Both the position numbers and the translations under genes were made by a program. From Termitomyces sp. T153 (taxonomy: Eukaryota > Basidiomycota > Agaricomycetes > Agaricales > Lyophyllaceae), in assembly GCA_018296165.2 (NCBI GenBank), contig JACKQL020000006.1:930001-994000 (forward strand): a DNA stretch of 64,000 nucleotides, written 5' to 3'. The notes under the pieces were generated by a model. That model ran no database searches, was not told where the DNA came from, and was given only the letters and a program-made list of their open reading frames with translations. This document shows, piece after piece, positions 54,124 through 64,000 of the stretch; positions within the stretch are counted from its first letter, which is position 1; the number at the start of each line of letters is the position of its first letter.

Positions 54124-55736
54124 TGACCATGAGGGCTCAGCTACACTGGGCAAGTCCTTACTAGGCAGACATGACATCCTGCACTAATAACCTAGTGTTT
54201 ATGAAAGGTCTGTACTTCAGATACTTGTGAGGATAAGCAAGGGGGAGCAGTCCAAACAAGTCTGGGGTAGTCCAGGGCAGTCTGAGACAAGGTATGGAGA
54301 AGGTTTTGGACTTGAAGGGGTGTCAGGTACAAGTTTGGAAGCAAGTATTGGAAGTGTGGGGCAAATGGAGGCTATGTGAGTGATAGGAGTGAGGCTAGAG
54401 TTTGATGGGGGATCAATTGATGTTGATGGGGCTTGGGGCCAAGCAAATAGCAAGGTCTGGAGTTGGGTTATAAATGTTTGAGGTTTGTAATTATAAGTGC
54501 AGGGTTTGTAATGGCATTAAGGTTTAAAGGGCTTGAATACAATAAAGGAAACAGAGTTGAATGAGACAAGATGGAGTTGAGGCAAGATTGAGACAAGAAC
54601 AAAAATAGATTCAACCAGAGATACAAAATGATAATGAGACAATAATGGAGATAGACACAAGACAAGACCAGGAGACTCAGGGAGACAAACAATGAAAACA
54701 TAGGTAATGTTAGGCAGGGAGACTGAAGTAAGGGAAAATGTAACATGAAACACAAAACACAAGAGAAAAACAATCAGAAACACATCAGGTAAGGCAATAT
54801 CAAGACCAGAGTACAGGATGCTACTCTACAACTTATATACTGACTACTGGAGAGCTCTGGGAGGCAGCGGGTCTAGCAGTGGGGCTTGTCAGAGCCATGC
54901 AGAGTCAACAGTTGTCAGTTGTGATCAGGGGGAAGGCCACAGTGATATACTGATGGGATCAGTCAAGAACACAGGGGCCATCCTGGAGTTGTTGTGATAA
55001 TGCTCCAGAGTTGATTGGACAAACCAGGGTGTTGAACTGGTGACTTATGCTGGCATTATGAATAGTGGAGGAAGGTCCCAGGGGCTCAGAGGAGGCAGCA
55101 GAAGCATTGAAGGCTGCAGGGAAGGTGTCAGAGTTAGCCAGGGGGCCATTGGAGTTTGCTGAAGAAGCATTGGAGTTGCCTGGAGTGGATGCAGTGGGTG
55201 AACAAAGGTTGGAGGAGATTGAGGGGGCATGTCAGGGGACATCCCACTTGTTTCCCCTTCTCCTTCTCCAGTTCTTGTCAAATTTGCTCTACTATAGTTT
55301 TCCTTTATTCTCCTTCCTTTTCCCTATCTATTAGTCCTAGTTCTCAGCCCTCAGGCTGCACCAGTTCTCTGTCAATAGTGTGGCCCCTTTGATACTGCCA
55401 CCAGCTTATGTAACTGCTGACCAATTGCTGACACATCACTTTTGTCTTTTTTCTCTGTCATACTGTACAGTTGTTTCTCATGCTTCTGAAGCCTTTGAAG
55501 CATCACACCTGGCCAAGGGAATCCCCAGACTTGTTCTCTTTGGATTTTCCTTTGCCAGGTGAGTAGTTATCTCAGTAGACACTGTACAGTACTGACTAAA
55601 CTTTGGATTTCCCTTTGCCAGCTGTGTGATTGAGCCACAGCCTCCAGAGGTCACCCTTACAGGGCATCTGGGGGAACTCCAGGGGAGCAGGGTGGCTGAG
55701 GACAATGTTTGTAGGTCCAGGGAGTGGGTCATGACA
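54124..55736 (-). repeat. Solo LTR of the second family, split by S2
   Basis: Starts TGACCATGAGGG and ends GGTCATGACA on the plus strand, flanked by CCAAG (54119-54123 and 55737-55741). Without the nested S2 and its duplicated GGGCA it is about 1176 bp. TATATAAG on the minus strand at about 54830 is a candidate TATA box. The internal region is lost. Confidence 0.85.
55230..55661 (+). repeat. Solo LTR S2, nested in another solo LTR
   Basis: 432 bp, TGTCAGGGGACATCCC...GGTCACCCTTACA, target duplication GGGCA (55225-55229, 55662-55666). About the same structure as S1, with AGACTTGTTCT at 55527-55537. Confidence 0.92.
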
Positions 55737-56946
55737 CCAAGTTTCTCTCTCAGCTTATTGAATTAGTATGATCACATATGTTGAGAATGTAGTGAATTCA
55801 TGTGTATTGAATGGAGGGAATTGGAAGATTGAGTAATCAGGATAGCATGATTTGAGGACTGCTGCATCCTGAAAAATTACTGTGCACAGACATTAAAGGA
55901 GACAAAGAAAGCAAGAAAGTGCTACATCTTTTGCTTTTCTGCCATTATCTTGGCACCATCAAAGGTATGCCTTCTCTTCTTCTTCCAACCAAGCAAAGAT
56001 CATAGTGACAAGTGCTACTGGAGGTTCTGTATATCAAGTTCTTGTTTGAGTCAGAATCAACTGAAGAATCAAACTACATATCAAGCATGTCTCAGGAAAG
56101 AAAATAGGAATCCTGCTTTTTGCTATTGAAAGATGCAGCAGCAAGCATTGCATCAATGAGAAGTGCACAGTCATAACAATTCTGAAGTGTTCCTTGGCTC
56201 AGTTCCTCAGTGCTTTTGTACCTTCAGCAGTTGCACCATGCTCATGAGCACTAGTCACAGCAAATGGATGTCCAGAATGAGTAACCTTCCAAGTCTTAAT
56301 GTCATTACATATGTACATGAGTTGCACACACTTGCAATGGTCTAAACATAATGAGTTTGATGATCACTGAGAATAATAAGGGACTCACTCTTGTATGTCA
56401 TTTGTGAGCCATCATCACCTGAACCAGGAAACAGGAATATCCTGTACCATGAACAATGCCCAATATCTTCTCCTTTGGAGAAGCCAGGCACAAAGTTTAG
56501 GCAACCATGAGGAAGAATATGAAAATGACTAAAAAGATAAAAACTAATCCACCAACTGGGCAGAGTTCAGGTAGACAGTGACAAAATGTCCTGCTAATCA
56601 ATGTGGCCACTGGTGTTGGTCTTTCCTTGATTCAAAAGACAAATAAGAGCCTATAACATTGTGTCAGCATGTGAATAACAGATTGAGATCAAGTTTTACC
56701 ATTGCAGTCACATCAGGACCAAGCTCACTAAGACAAATGCCTTGCAGATACAAATTGGACAAAAGAACATGCAAAAGGCAATTGCTGTGCTAAGAAGAAG
56801 CATAACATAATCATGGATACTGAGATGAATTTGTGAATTTGATCCTTCAAATTGAAGGCACAAAATGGATGCTCATGTAACCTCCTCACATGTATATGTG
56901 TCTAAATACAAGAAAAGATCAGCTCTGCATAATGATAGCCAATTGA
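55737..56946. other. No recognised gene
   Basis: CpG-poor sequence with short open frames only. I see no LTR ends, tRNA-like boxes or target duplications. Confidence 0.4.
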
Positions 56947-57840
56947 TTAAGGCACTGCCTGCTGTACTGCCTTTTGCCTTGTGGATTTGTGTGTCTGCAT
57001 TACATTGACTTTCACTATTCCATACATTAGCTTCATATGTCCAGATATGGGCATCATTACAAAAGAGTCATAGTGCTTCAGGATTTGCCCTGTACTCATG
57101 TTCATGTGCATGTCTCCAATTTTCAAGTGCACTAATACATTGCTTGATGATCTTATAACTGAGTCAAGTCCCTGGTATGGGTTCACCATCTGAATTGTTC
57201 CTCATTCATATATATTAGTAAATGTTGTCCAACAGATTTGTAAGTTTGAAAATATACCTTAGGGTATGTTGTCTCAAATTTGAGAAATGCAGCAACATTT
57301 TGTGCAGTATTTGGAATCAGAGGTACAATGTTCCACTGTGAGTTCACTGTTTGTCATGCTGCACAGTCTGTTATCATAGAATAAACATAATCCTTGACAT
57401 AACAAGGGTATGCAATCTTAGTTCCTTTGTCTGTCTTCATCTCTTCACAAAGGTTCTTTCTTTCTGCATGTGTTTCATCATCCATTGCTGAATAATAAAT
57501 ATTCAATGTCAGCAAGTGTTGGAAGGCACAATAAATCTGGATTGCTTATGCCAAAAGCAATGACTTTGGAATTGATGATATTATTCTCATATCCATTGCC
57601 AAACAAGTACAGAATGTTGTGTTTGGATGTACCAATGAAGTTCAAACTATTTTCACTCCAGCATACATGTGTGTCGGTTGATGAGAGACTATCAATTCTC
57701 TCTTATTTGGAGCATGTAGAGGGTGGTGAAGATTTGTTGAATTGCCCCTTTTCTGACAAGGATGAAGTGAATGGCAAGCTAGTAGATGCCATCAGTATCA
57801 AGGAATCAGTAGAAGTGTTCTTTAAGCTGATGAATCACAT
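56947..57840 (-). pseudogene. Decayed multi-exon minus-strand coding region
   Basis: 57840-57486 encodes a Ser/Thr-rich stretch then LNFIGTSKHNILYLFGNGYENN and LLCLPTLADIEYLLFSN, with a TAA. The next frame, 57490-57258, reads MDDETHAERKNLCEEMK, YPCYVKDYVYSMI, one TGA, then WNIVPLIPNTAQNVAAFLKFETTYPK. A probable 68-bp intron (57257-57190, GTATAT...CAG) leads in phase to 57189-56947 (MVNPYQGLDSVIRSSSNVLVHLKIGDMHMNM) ending in a stop. Coherent enough to have been a gene; family not recognised. Confidence 0.4.
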
Positions 57841-59529
57841 TGGGAGAAGACAGATAGTGGCCATAATTGTTTGAAGCTGGCCAAAACATTTGACAGAAAT
57901 GAATGCAAGTTGGAATTGATGTGTAGAGTGAAAGTAATGGTTCCATTGATATGACTGCTCATCAGAGCAACATCATAGTAACTACAGAAGCAGTATGAGT
58001 ATAAAACTTGAGGAGAATGTATAAAATCATGGTGATGAACAAGAAAACAAGTTAACTGACCATGGTTGTAAAACAGTGATTGCATCTAATTGGGATGATA
58101 TATCTGGCCACATAACTGAAAATGGTCAAGTAATATTACTCAGATGGTATATAAGACTAGTTATGTGCCCATAGAATAAATGGAGGTCATCAGTAGGGTC
58201 ACCAGTGGCCATATTGGTCAGTGATATACTCTATGTACCTCAATGCCCTTGGCTCCAGTATCAAAACTTCCAGTCCAGCCAACATGCACAATCTTACTGG
58301 ACAACTGAAATTTTTCACAATCTTCAGGGGAAGAATTTCTGATATCTACAATAGTAGGTTCTATGTGTCCAAACACCCAAGGGGATGGTTTGAAAGAGGA
58401 CCTTGTGTAGCTTTTGATAGATGCTTGAGTGGATACCATCAATCTCATTCTATTCATTGTCAAATTCTCTCCTATAGTGGGCTTTAGGGGCATAGGTCCC
58501 TTGGCTTAAAGATCCTGCTTGGACCTCTTTTGTTGTTCTACACTATGTACAGGTCCTAGTGATTGGGATACTTCTGCAACTGTGTAAATGCAAGACTATA
58601 GATTGTAACCACATTACATTTTTTTGAAGTACCCAACATGGTACTTGTACAGAACCCCAAAGAATCCAAGCATTGTCCATTCAAAGCTAAATCAGCTTTG
58701 ACATCAGTTTTGTAAGAAAAAAATATCAATCCAAGAGCTGCATTGGCCATGTTGGCATGGGATCACATGCTGAACCCTTGCAACTTAGATAGGACAATCA
58801 TGTCATCCTGGATAGTGAACAGCAGTTGTCAACAACAACTGAACCAACCTCTGATACCACCTGAAGAGTAACAAGAGGAGGTGGGACTAAGGAGGGCACA
58901 ACCCCTACTGGTTGAGACATGCCTAGTGGGATGCCCAAGACAGCTCCCAGACTAGTACCAATAGAGCTGAAGCAAGTGCAGCAACTAGGGGAGTCTTCAC
59001 CAATCATTAAACCACTAGGGCTGGGCAAGGGAAAGGGAAAGCAAGCAGAGCCAGTGGACATGAGCAAATTGTGGATTGTGAACCCATTGCCATTTAGGGC
59101 AAGAGTGCCAGGGATGGCTGGAGTTACTTGGAGAAGAACTCAATAGCAATCAGCTGATAAGTCTTGGAGACTACCAATGGAATGAATGCCATTGACATAA
59201 CATAGACCATTCCTTGTGTGTGAGAAAATGACAGCATCCAACAGTGGTTGAGGAGACATTGGGTGAGGAAGAAGACAAAAGGTATAGCCATACTGTGGAT
59301 ATACAGGTTGAATTTGTCTGCAAAAAACATCCAGATGTAGTAAAGGATAGTACCAAAGCAAGACTGAAGTTGTACATTGAAGAACATATTCAGCTACTGA
59401 AGTTATGAGGTGGGATGGTTCTCATGAGTGGGATCAATGAATGTATTGCATTCTATGTCAATATTATGGACCTTGAAGCAAGAAGTTATTGTGACTGCAA
59501 GTTAAGGCAAGTGCAATCTGCCATGTCAA
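57841..59529. other. Spacer with scattered short open frames
   Basis: Plus-strand 58919-59146 (KPLGLGKGKGKQAEPVDMSKLW) and minus-strand 58493-58218 are the longest stretches. Neither is recognised. CpG-poor. Confidence 0.35.
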
Positions 59530-59865
59530 TGTAAGGGCAACCTCTGGAGCAATGGATTGGAGTCATGCAGCTAGCAGAGGGGAATTCAAAGTATATTAAC
59601 AGAGTAGACAACAATACAAATCAGTAACTACTTACCTAGCAGAGGGGAATCCAAAGAGAACAAGTCTAAGAATCCCTGCTGCTTGGCACGGCACATCAGT
59701 GGGCAGCAGAGGCATGGGAACTACTGTACAGGTGACCAGAGCTACTCCTAACCCTAGGGCAATAGTGGAGATCTCCAAGGCTCTTTCTAGAACTCTGGAG
59801 ATGTCAAACAAGCTGTGGAGGTGCTGGAACCAGCCATGGAGGTTGGAAATGGAAGTTCCCTGACA
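59530..59865 (-). repeat. 3' LTR of copy C
   Basis: 336 bp: a deletion of about 33 bp relative to the 369-bp LTRs removes the part around ATGATTGCTGAGGTAATA. The RNA-start block remains (59657-59667). The polypurine tract starts at 59866. Confidence 0.9.
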
Positions 59866-59959
59866 TCACCCCCCCTCTAGTGTGCAGTATCTCGACATGC
59901 AGGGTAGAAGAAGTCCCTGATTGCTTGGTCTGCTGGCGAGATAGGGTAGATTCCTCATA

Positions 59960-61430
59960 TGGCATGTGGCACATCTGGATGTCTCTGGTGGAACTCCTTA
60001 ACAAGTCTGGGGGCATGTACATTGTCCCATGGCTCCCAGGAAATATCCTCAATTCCATAGCCTTTCCACTTCACCTTGTATTATAGTAATCTCTGGAATA
60101 AATGGCTGTCTAGGATTTCTTCCACTTCATACTCTTCATTGTTGTTGACCACCACCAGGAGCAGCAGAGGTGGTGGACGTTGCCCTGGGATAGGATCTTT
60201 AGGGGCCAGGGTAAGTTTGATCACATTGAACACCAGATGAAGCTGGCACATCCCTATGGGGAGTTGGAGTTGATAGGCCAAGGGTCCTACCTGTTATTCC
60301 ACTGTGAATGGCCCTAACTGGTGGTGTGACAGCTTCTTCGAGGGACAGGTGGTCATAATGTCAGAGGCATCCAGGTAGACTTGATTCCTGGATTGATATC
60401 TGTGCTCCAGGGTTCTCCTACAGTCATAGTATTGTGCCATGTCATCTTTTGCCTTTGCCAGTATAGCCTGGGCCTCTTCTTGTGACCTCTTCATCTAGTC
60501 TACAAATTTGTTTATTGCCTCATTCTCCAAGCATTGGGCCTGGGGTTCAAAACCCATGCATGGTGTCCTGTGTCAAGGAAAAATGGGAAAAACTGGGTGG
60601 ATGCATAAATGTGGTTGTTATACTGGAATTTGGCATTGGAGAAGAGTTTGTCCCAGTCATCTTGGCACTTGTTGCAAGAGAGGTGGAGATACTAGTTCTA
60701 ACTCCTGGTTTATGTATTCTGTCTGGCCATTGGACTGTGGGTGGTAGGCAGTGGTGGTGTGGAGCTTTACTCCAAGCAGTTGGTAGAGCTCACAAGTGAA
60801 CTCCACCACAAATTGCAGTCCCCAATCCAAGACATAGGCATCAGAGAGGCTGTGGAGCTTCCAGACATTCCTCTGGTACAGGTTTGCAGCACCCATGGTG
60901 GAGCAGGTGGTGTGGGTTGGAATGAAGTGTGCTCTCTTGTCATACAAGTCTACTACCACCATAATTGCATTGTAACCATGGGCATTGGGGAGCTCTACAA
61001 TGAAGTCCACAAATGCTATGCTCCATCATTCCACAGGCACCAGTAGTGGGTGTAACTGTCCATAGGGGAGTTGGTGTTGGGGCTTGGTCTGGAGGCAGAA
61101 ATTGCAGGTACTGGTATAGGACCCAATGTACTGGAACATCTGGGGCAACCAGTAGTTCCATGATACTAACTCTAGTGTCTTCCACCACCCAGGGTGCCCT
61201 GCAATGTGGGAGTCATGGTGTTGCTCCACAATCCTCCAATGGAGCTCTGGGATGTTGGCAACATAGATACAGTCTCAGAAGGTCAGGATTCCATCTTGGA
61301 GGGCCCATTCATCAGCATGGACTGCCTTAACACTAGTAGCATGCCCTGACTTCAGCATCCAAGTGGCCTGCACCACAAGCTCCTCCTGTTGACTGTCCCT
61401 ATTACCCCATTGGATGTTCTAGAGAATGTC
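59960..61430 (-). pseudogene. Copy C integrase and chromodomain
   Basis: 61010-60657 is the best-preserved core of the family: MDFIVELPNAHG (first Asp), LDWGLQFVVEF (second), [18 protein letters not shown] (Glu). 61229-61026 has the zinc-binding part (EQHHDSHIAGH, CNFC). 60494-60294 and 60281-60081 lead into a chromodomain (EEYEVEEILDS). Frames differ between pieces. Confidence 0.85.
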
Positions 61431-61522
61431 CACCTCTGCTCCATCAACAACTAGGCCCTCCATGGCTCAGATCATGAACAATTTGGAGTGGAGGAGCACA
61501 ATGTCACTGTTATCCCCTTCCC

Positions 61523-62880
61523 TCATTCCATGGTCCACCCTCCAAGATAGGGCATCTGGTTTCCCCATACTTTGGCCAGGCTTGTGGTGCAAGGAGAAGT
61601 CAAAGTTGGCAAGGTAGAGGGACCATCAGGCCTGCTGGCAATTGAGCTTCTTGGCTGTCTAAAAGTATTCAAGGTTCTTGTGATCCATCCAGACCTTAAA
61701 CTTGTGCTGTGCACCTTCCAAAAAGTACCACCACTCCTCAAATGACTGGATGATGGTCAACATCTCCTTATTATGGATCTCATAGTTCCACTCCACTGCA
61801 TTCAGGCTTTTGGAGTAAAAGGCCACTGGGTGCCACTTCCTGTCCTCCAGAGATTGCTGTGAGAGCACTGCCCCAGTGGCAAAGTCAGAGCTGTCAGCCT
61901 CTATGCGGAAGGGAGAGTTGTTGTCTGGGAAGAGGAGAACAGATCTGGAAGTCACAGCACATTTGAGAGTGTCAAAGGCTGTCTGCTCTGGAGGTTCCCA
62001 GCTCCACATAACATCTTTCCCTGTGAGGTTGAATAGCAGGCAGGTGTGATGCAAGAAGTCCTAGATGAATCTCTGGTAGAAGTTTGCAAAACCAAGAAAT
62101 GCCTGTACCTCCTTCTTGTTCCAGGGCTCCAGCCACTCTACTACACTTGCCACCTTCACCAGGTCCATCTCTGCAGTTCCATAGGAAATGATCAGACCTA
62201 AGTACTTGATCTGGGTTTATTCAAACTCACACTTTCCTGACTTGAGGTAGAGCTAGTGCCAGCAAAGGCATTCCAGAATGAGATGAGTGATCCAATGGTG
62301 TTCCTCCAGCATTTTAGTGTAGATGAGGATGTCATTGAGGTACATGCATACTACACCCTCTGCAATGAGGTCCTGGAAGATGTTGTTCATCATAGTCTAG
62401 AAGGTGGCTGGGCTGTTGGTGAGACTGAGGAACATAACGAGTGGCTCAAACAATCCCTAGTTGGTCTGGAAGGCTGCCTTCCACTCATCTCTCTCCTGAA
62501 TGCACACATTTTTGTAACCCCACCAGACATCCAGTTTAGTGAAGTATTGTATGTCCCAGATGTTGTTGATGAGCTTGGAGATGAGGGGAAGAGGGTAGCA
62601 ATTCTTCACCATCATGGCATTGAGTACCCAATAGTCCTGTACCAGTCAGAGGGAGCTATCCTTCTTTTTGATGAAGAAGACCAGAGAAGCCATCAGGGAT
62701 TTGGATGGACAGATACAACTAGAGTCCAATATCTCCTGAAGGAAGGCATTGATCTTGTCCTGCTCTCTGGGCACAAGGGGGTAGACCTTACAGCTGGAGG
62801 GTGCTGAGTCAGGCAGCAGTTTGATGGTGTGGTCCCACCTCTTGTGCTCCGGAAATGAGTCAAAGGAGGCCTTGGAGAAC
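61523..62880 (-). pseudogene. Copy C RT and RNase H
   Basis: 62054-61659 has RNase H text [30 protein letters not shown]. The RT palm near 62375-62320 reads VCMYLNDILIY, first catalytic Asp changed to Asn. Several frame changes. Confidence 0.8.
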
Positions 62881-63713
62881 ATATCCTCAAATACATGCAA
62901 GTAGAGGGGTACTACATCCCAGAACTCTTGAGGTGCAGCATTGGTGGCAAAGGCCTGGGCCAGCCACTGGGATGTAGTCTGACTAGCCCTGATCTCTGCA
63001 ACAGAGGGCAATAGGTGGACAGTGGTAATATGAATTTGATCTCCTGCCTCTATTGCTTCATCTGGGAGCTCTGGTTTGCATATACTACCAAACTCCCCTC
63101 CACGCTCCTCCTCTGGGACTCTGCCATTGCTCCAATCATCCTTGTAGAGGGCCTCCCTACAAGGGAATGCTAGAGGCAGGGGGTTCAGGAGGTCTAGATC
63201 AGCAAAGGGGAGAGGGCCAGTGCAACATGCTTGGATGGCTATATGCTCTTGGACTTGAGTCCATTGCTCTGCTCTGGCCTCTGTGGCATAGGCAGAGCAC
63301 TTCCTGGGGCATCTACTCATAGTCACCTCTCCTTTGGTCCAATTGACCTCAGAGTTATACTCTCAGAGTCATGTGAACCCAAGGATTATGTCTTGCCTTC
63401 TCAAGCTAGTGACAGCAAATATGGTGTGCTCTATATGGTTCCAATAGCAGAGAACCAGGTCAACCACAGAGCTAATTGCACTGGCTTTGTTGGGCGTTCC
63501 ATCAATCTTGTAGACAGGAATGGGCTTGAGAAGGGACTGCATGGTCAGGCCACGGTGTTTGACAAACTCTGGGTCTAGGAAAAGTCCCATTGCTCTACTG
63601 TCCAGGAGAGCTGTGACTCTGCAGTTTTGCTGGGTGTCCATTATCTTAATCTCTATATCAAGGTGCAAGGAATGGGCAGACAAGCCAGAGGCCATCATGT
63701 ACTGTTGGGGCAT
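62646..63713 (-). pseudogene. Copy C protease and RT N-terminus
   Basis: 63713-63369 has ALLDSRAMGLFLD (DSG changed to DSR) and DIILGF. 63326-62646 (226 codons) holds the acidic spacer, HVFEDMFSKASFDSFPEHKRW, and the start of RT (AFLQEILDSSCICPSKS, VFFIKKKD). Confidence 0.8.
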
Positions 63714-64000
63714 TTAGCGTGCCCAAGTGGGGCTGCACTGTCAGACCTTTGGAGGTGTCAGAGAGCTTGGCAGGGGCTCTGGAGTTAGTATTTGTATGTT
63801 TGGAAGGGGGCTTTGAGGTTCTTCTGTCTCAAAATAAAGAGCATTGGAAAAGGCAGTTATATTTTCTATTGCCAGACAAGAGAACCTGTTAGCACCTAGT
63901 GATAGAGGTGTACACCTCATCCGTTGCTTGACTAAAAATCCCCCTCTAGCTCTAGAGGTGAGGTGCTCATATTGGCTTCCTCCAGAGTCAACTCCAATGA

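Larger units (their letters stand above)
59530..64000 (-). mobile_element. Ty3/gypsy chromovirus, copy C (truncated by the window end)
   Basis: Same family as A and B. 3' LTR 59530-59865 preceded by GTCAA, the expected left target duplication; the right end is outside the window. Internal content from the 3' side: chromodomain, integrase, RNase H, RT, protease and the start of gag. RT motif reads YLND and protease DSR, so it is inactive. Confidence 0.92.

Overview
The window looks like a transposon-dense stretch of a basidiomycete (probably Agaricomycete) chromosome. The evidence is introns of 50-68 bp, two chromodomain-bearing Ty3/gypsy families, Ty1/copia elements, a KDZ-type DDE transposase gene with a CxC2-like cysteine cluster, and one intact fungal alpha/beta-hydrolase gene. 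Most of the sequence is nearly free of CG dinucleotides and full of paired CA/TG variants, as expected from long-term deamination of methylated CpG. Only about 18.2-31.4 kb (two younger nested retroelements) and about 44.4-47.4 kb (the host-gene island) keep ordinary CG content.

Layout. 1-9 kb: an old minus-strand Ty3/gypsy element (D) split by a full-length chromovirus, copy A (192-6309, TSD CCATC). D is fused at about 8.98 kb to an integrase scrap of the A family. 10.2-12.9 kb: a decayed plus-strand gene with a zinc-cluster-like motif and a coiled coil. 13.1-13.4 kb: two tRNA-like Pol III units. 13.5-16 kb: decayed minus-strand coding. 16.5-34.3 kb: a KDZ transposase gene (+) split at 18174/31393 by an 8.1-kb chromovirus F (TSD ATCCA), which is itself split by a 5.1-kb copia element G (TSD ATCAC). 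34.4-40.5 kb: chromovirus copy B (TSD CCCTC), inserted in an open frame downstream of the KDZ gene. 42.6-43.5 kb: five more tRNA-like units. 45.2-46.6 kb: the alpha/beta-hydrolase gene, 6 exons, 350 codons. 47.8-59.5 kb: LTR remnants, including a solo LTR nested in a larger solo LTR, and a deleted copia element H (TSD CAATG). 59.5-64 kb: chromovirus copy C, running off the window.

Relative ages from hand-compared LTR pairs: A about 43 of 369 sites differ, F 16 of 228, G 12 of 345. This agrees with the nesting order. Apart from the hydrolase, every recognised coding region is broken by stops or frameshifts or has lost catalytic residues. The window therefore reads as a layered graveyard around one live host gene. 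The least explained signals are the repeated tRNA-like units, a conserved 11-nt match that predicts self-primed reverse transcription in the A family, a shared inverted-repeat motif in two copia LTRs, and the long C-terminal extension of the F integrase.
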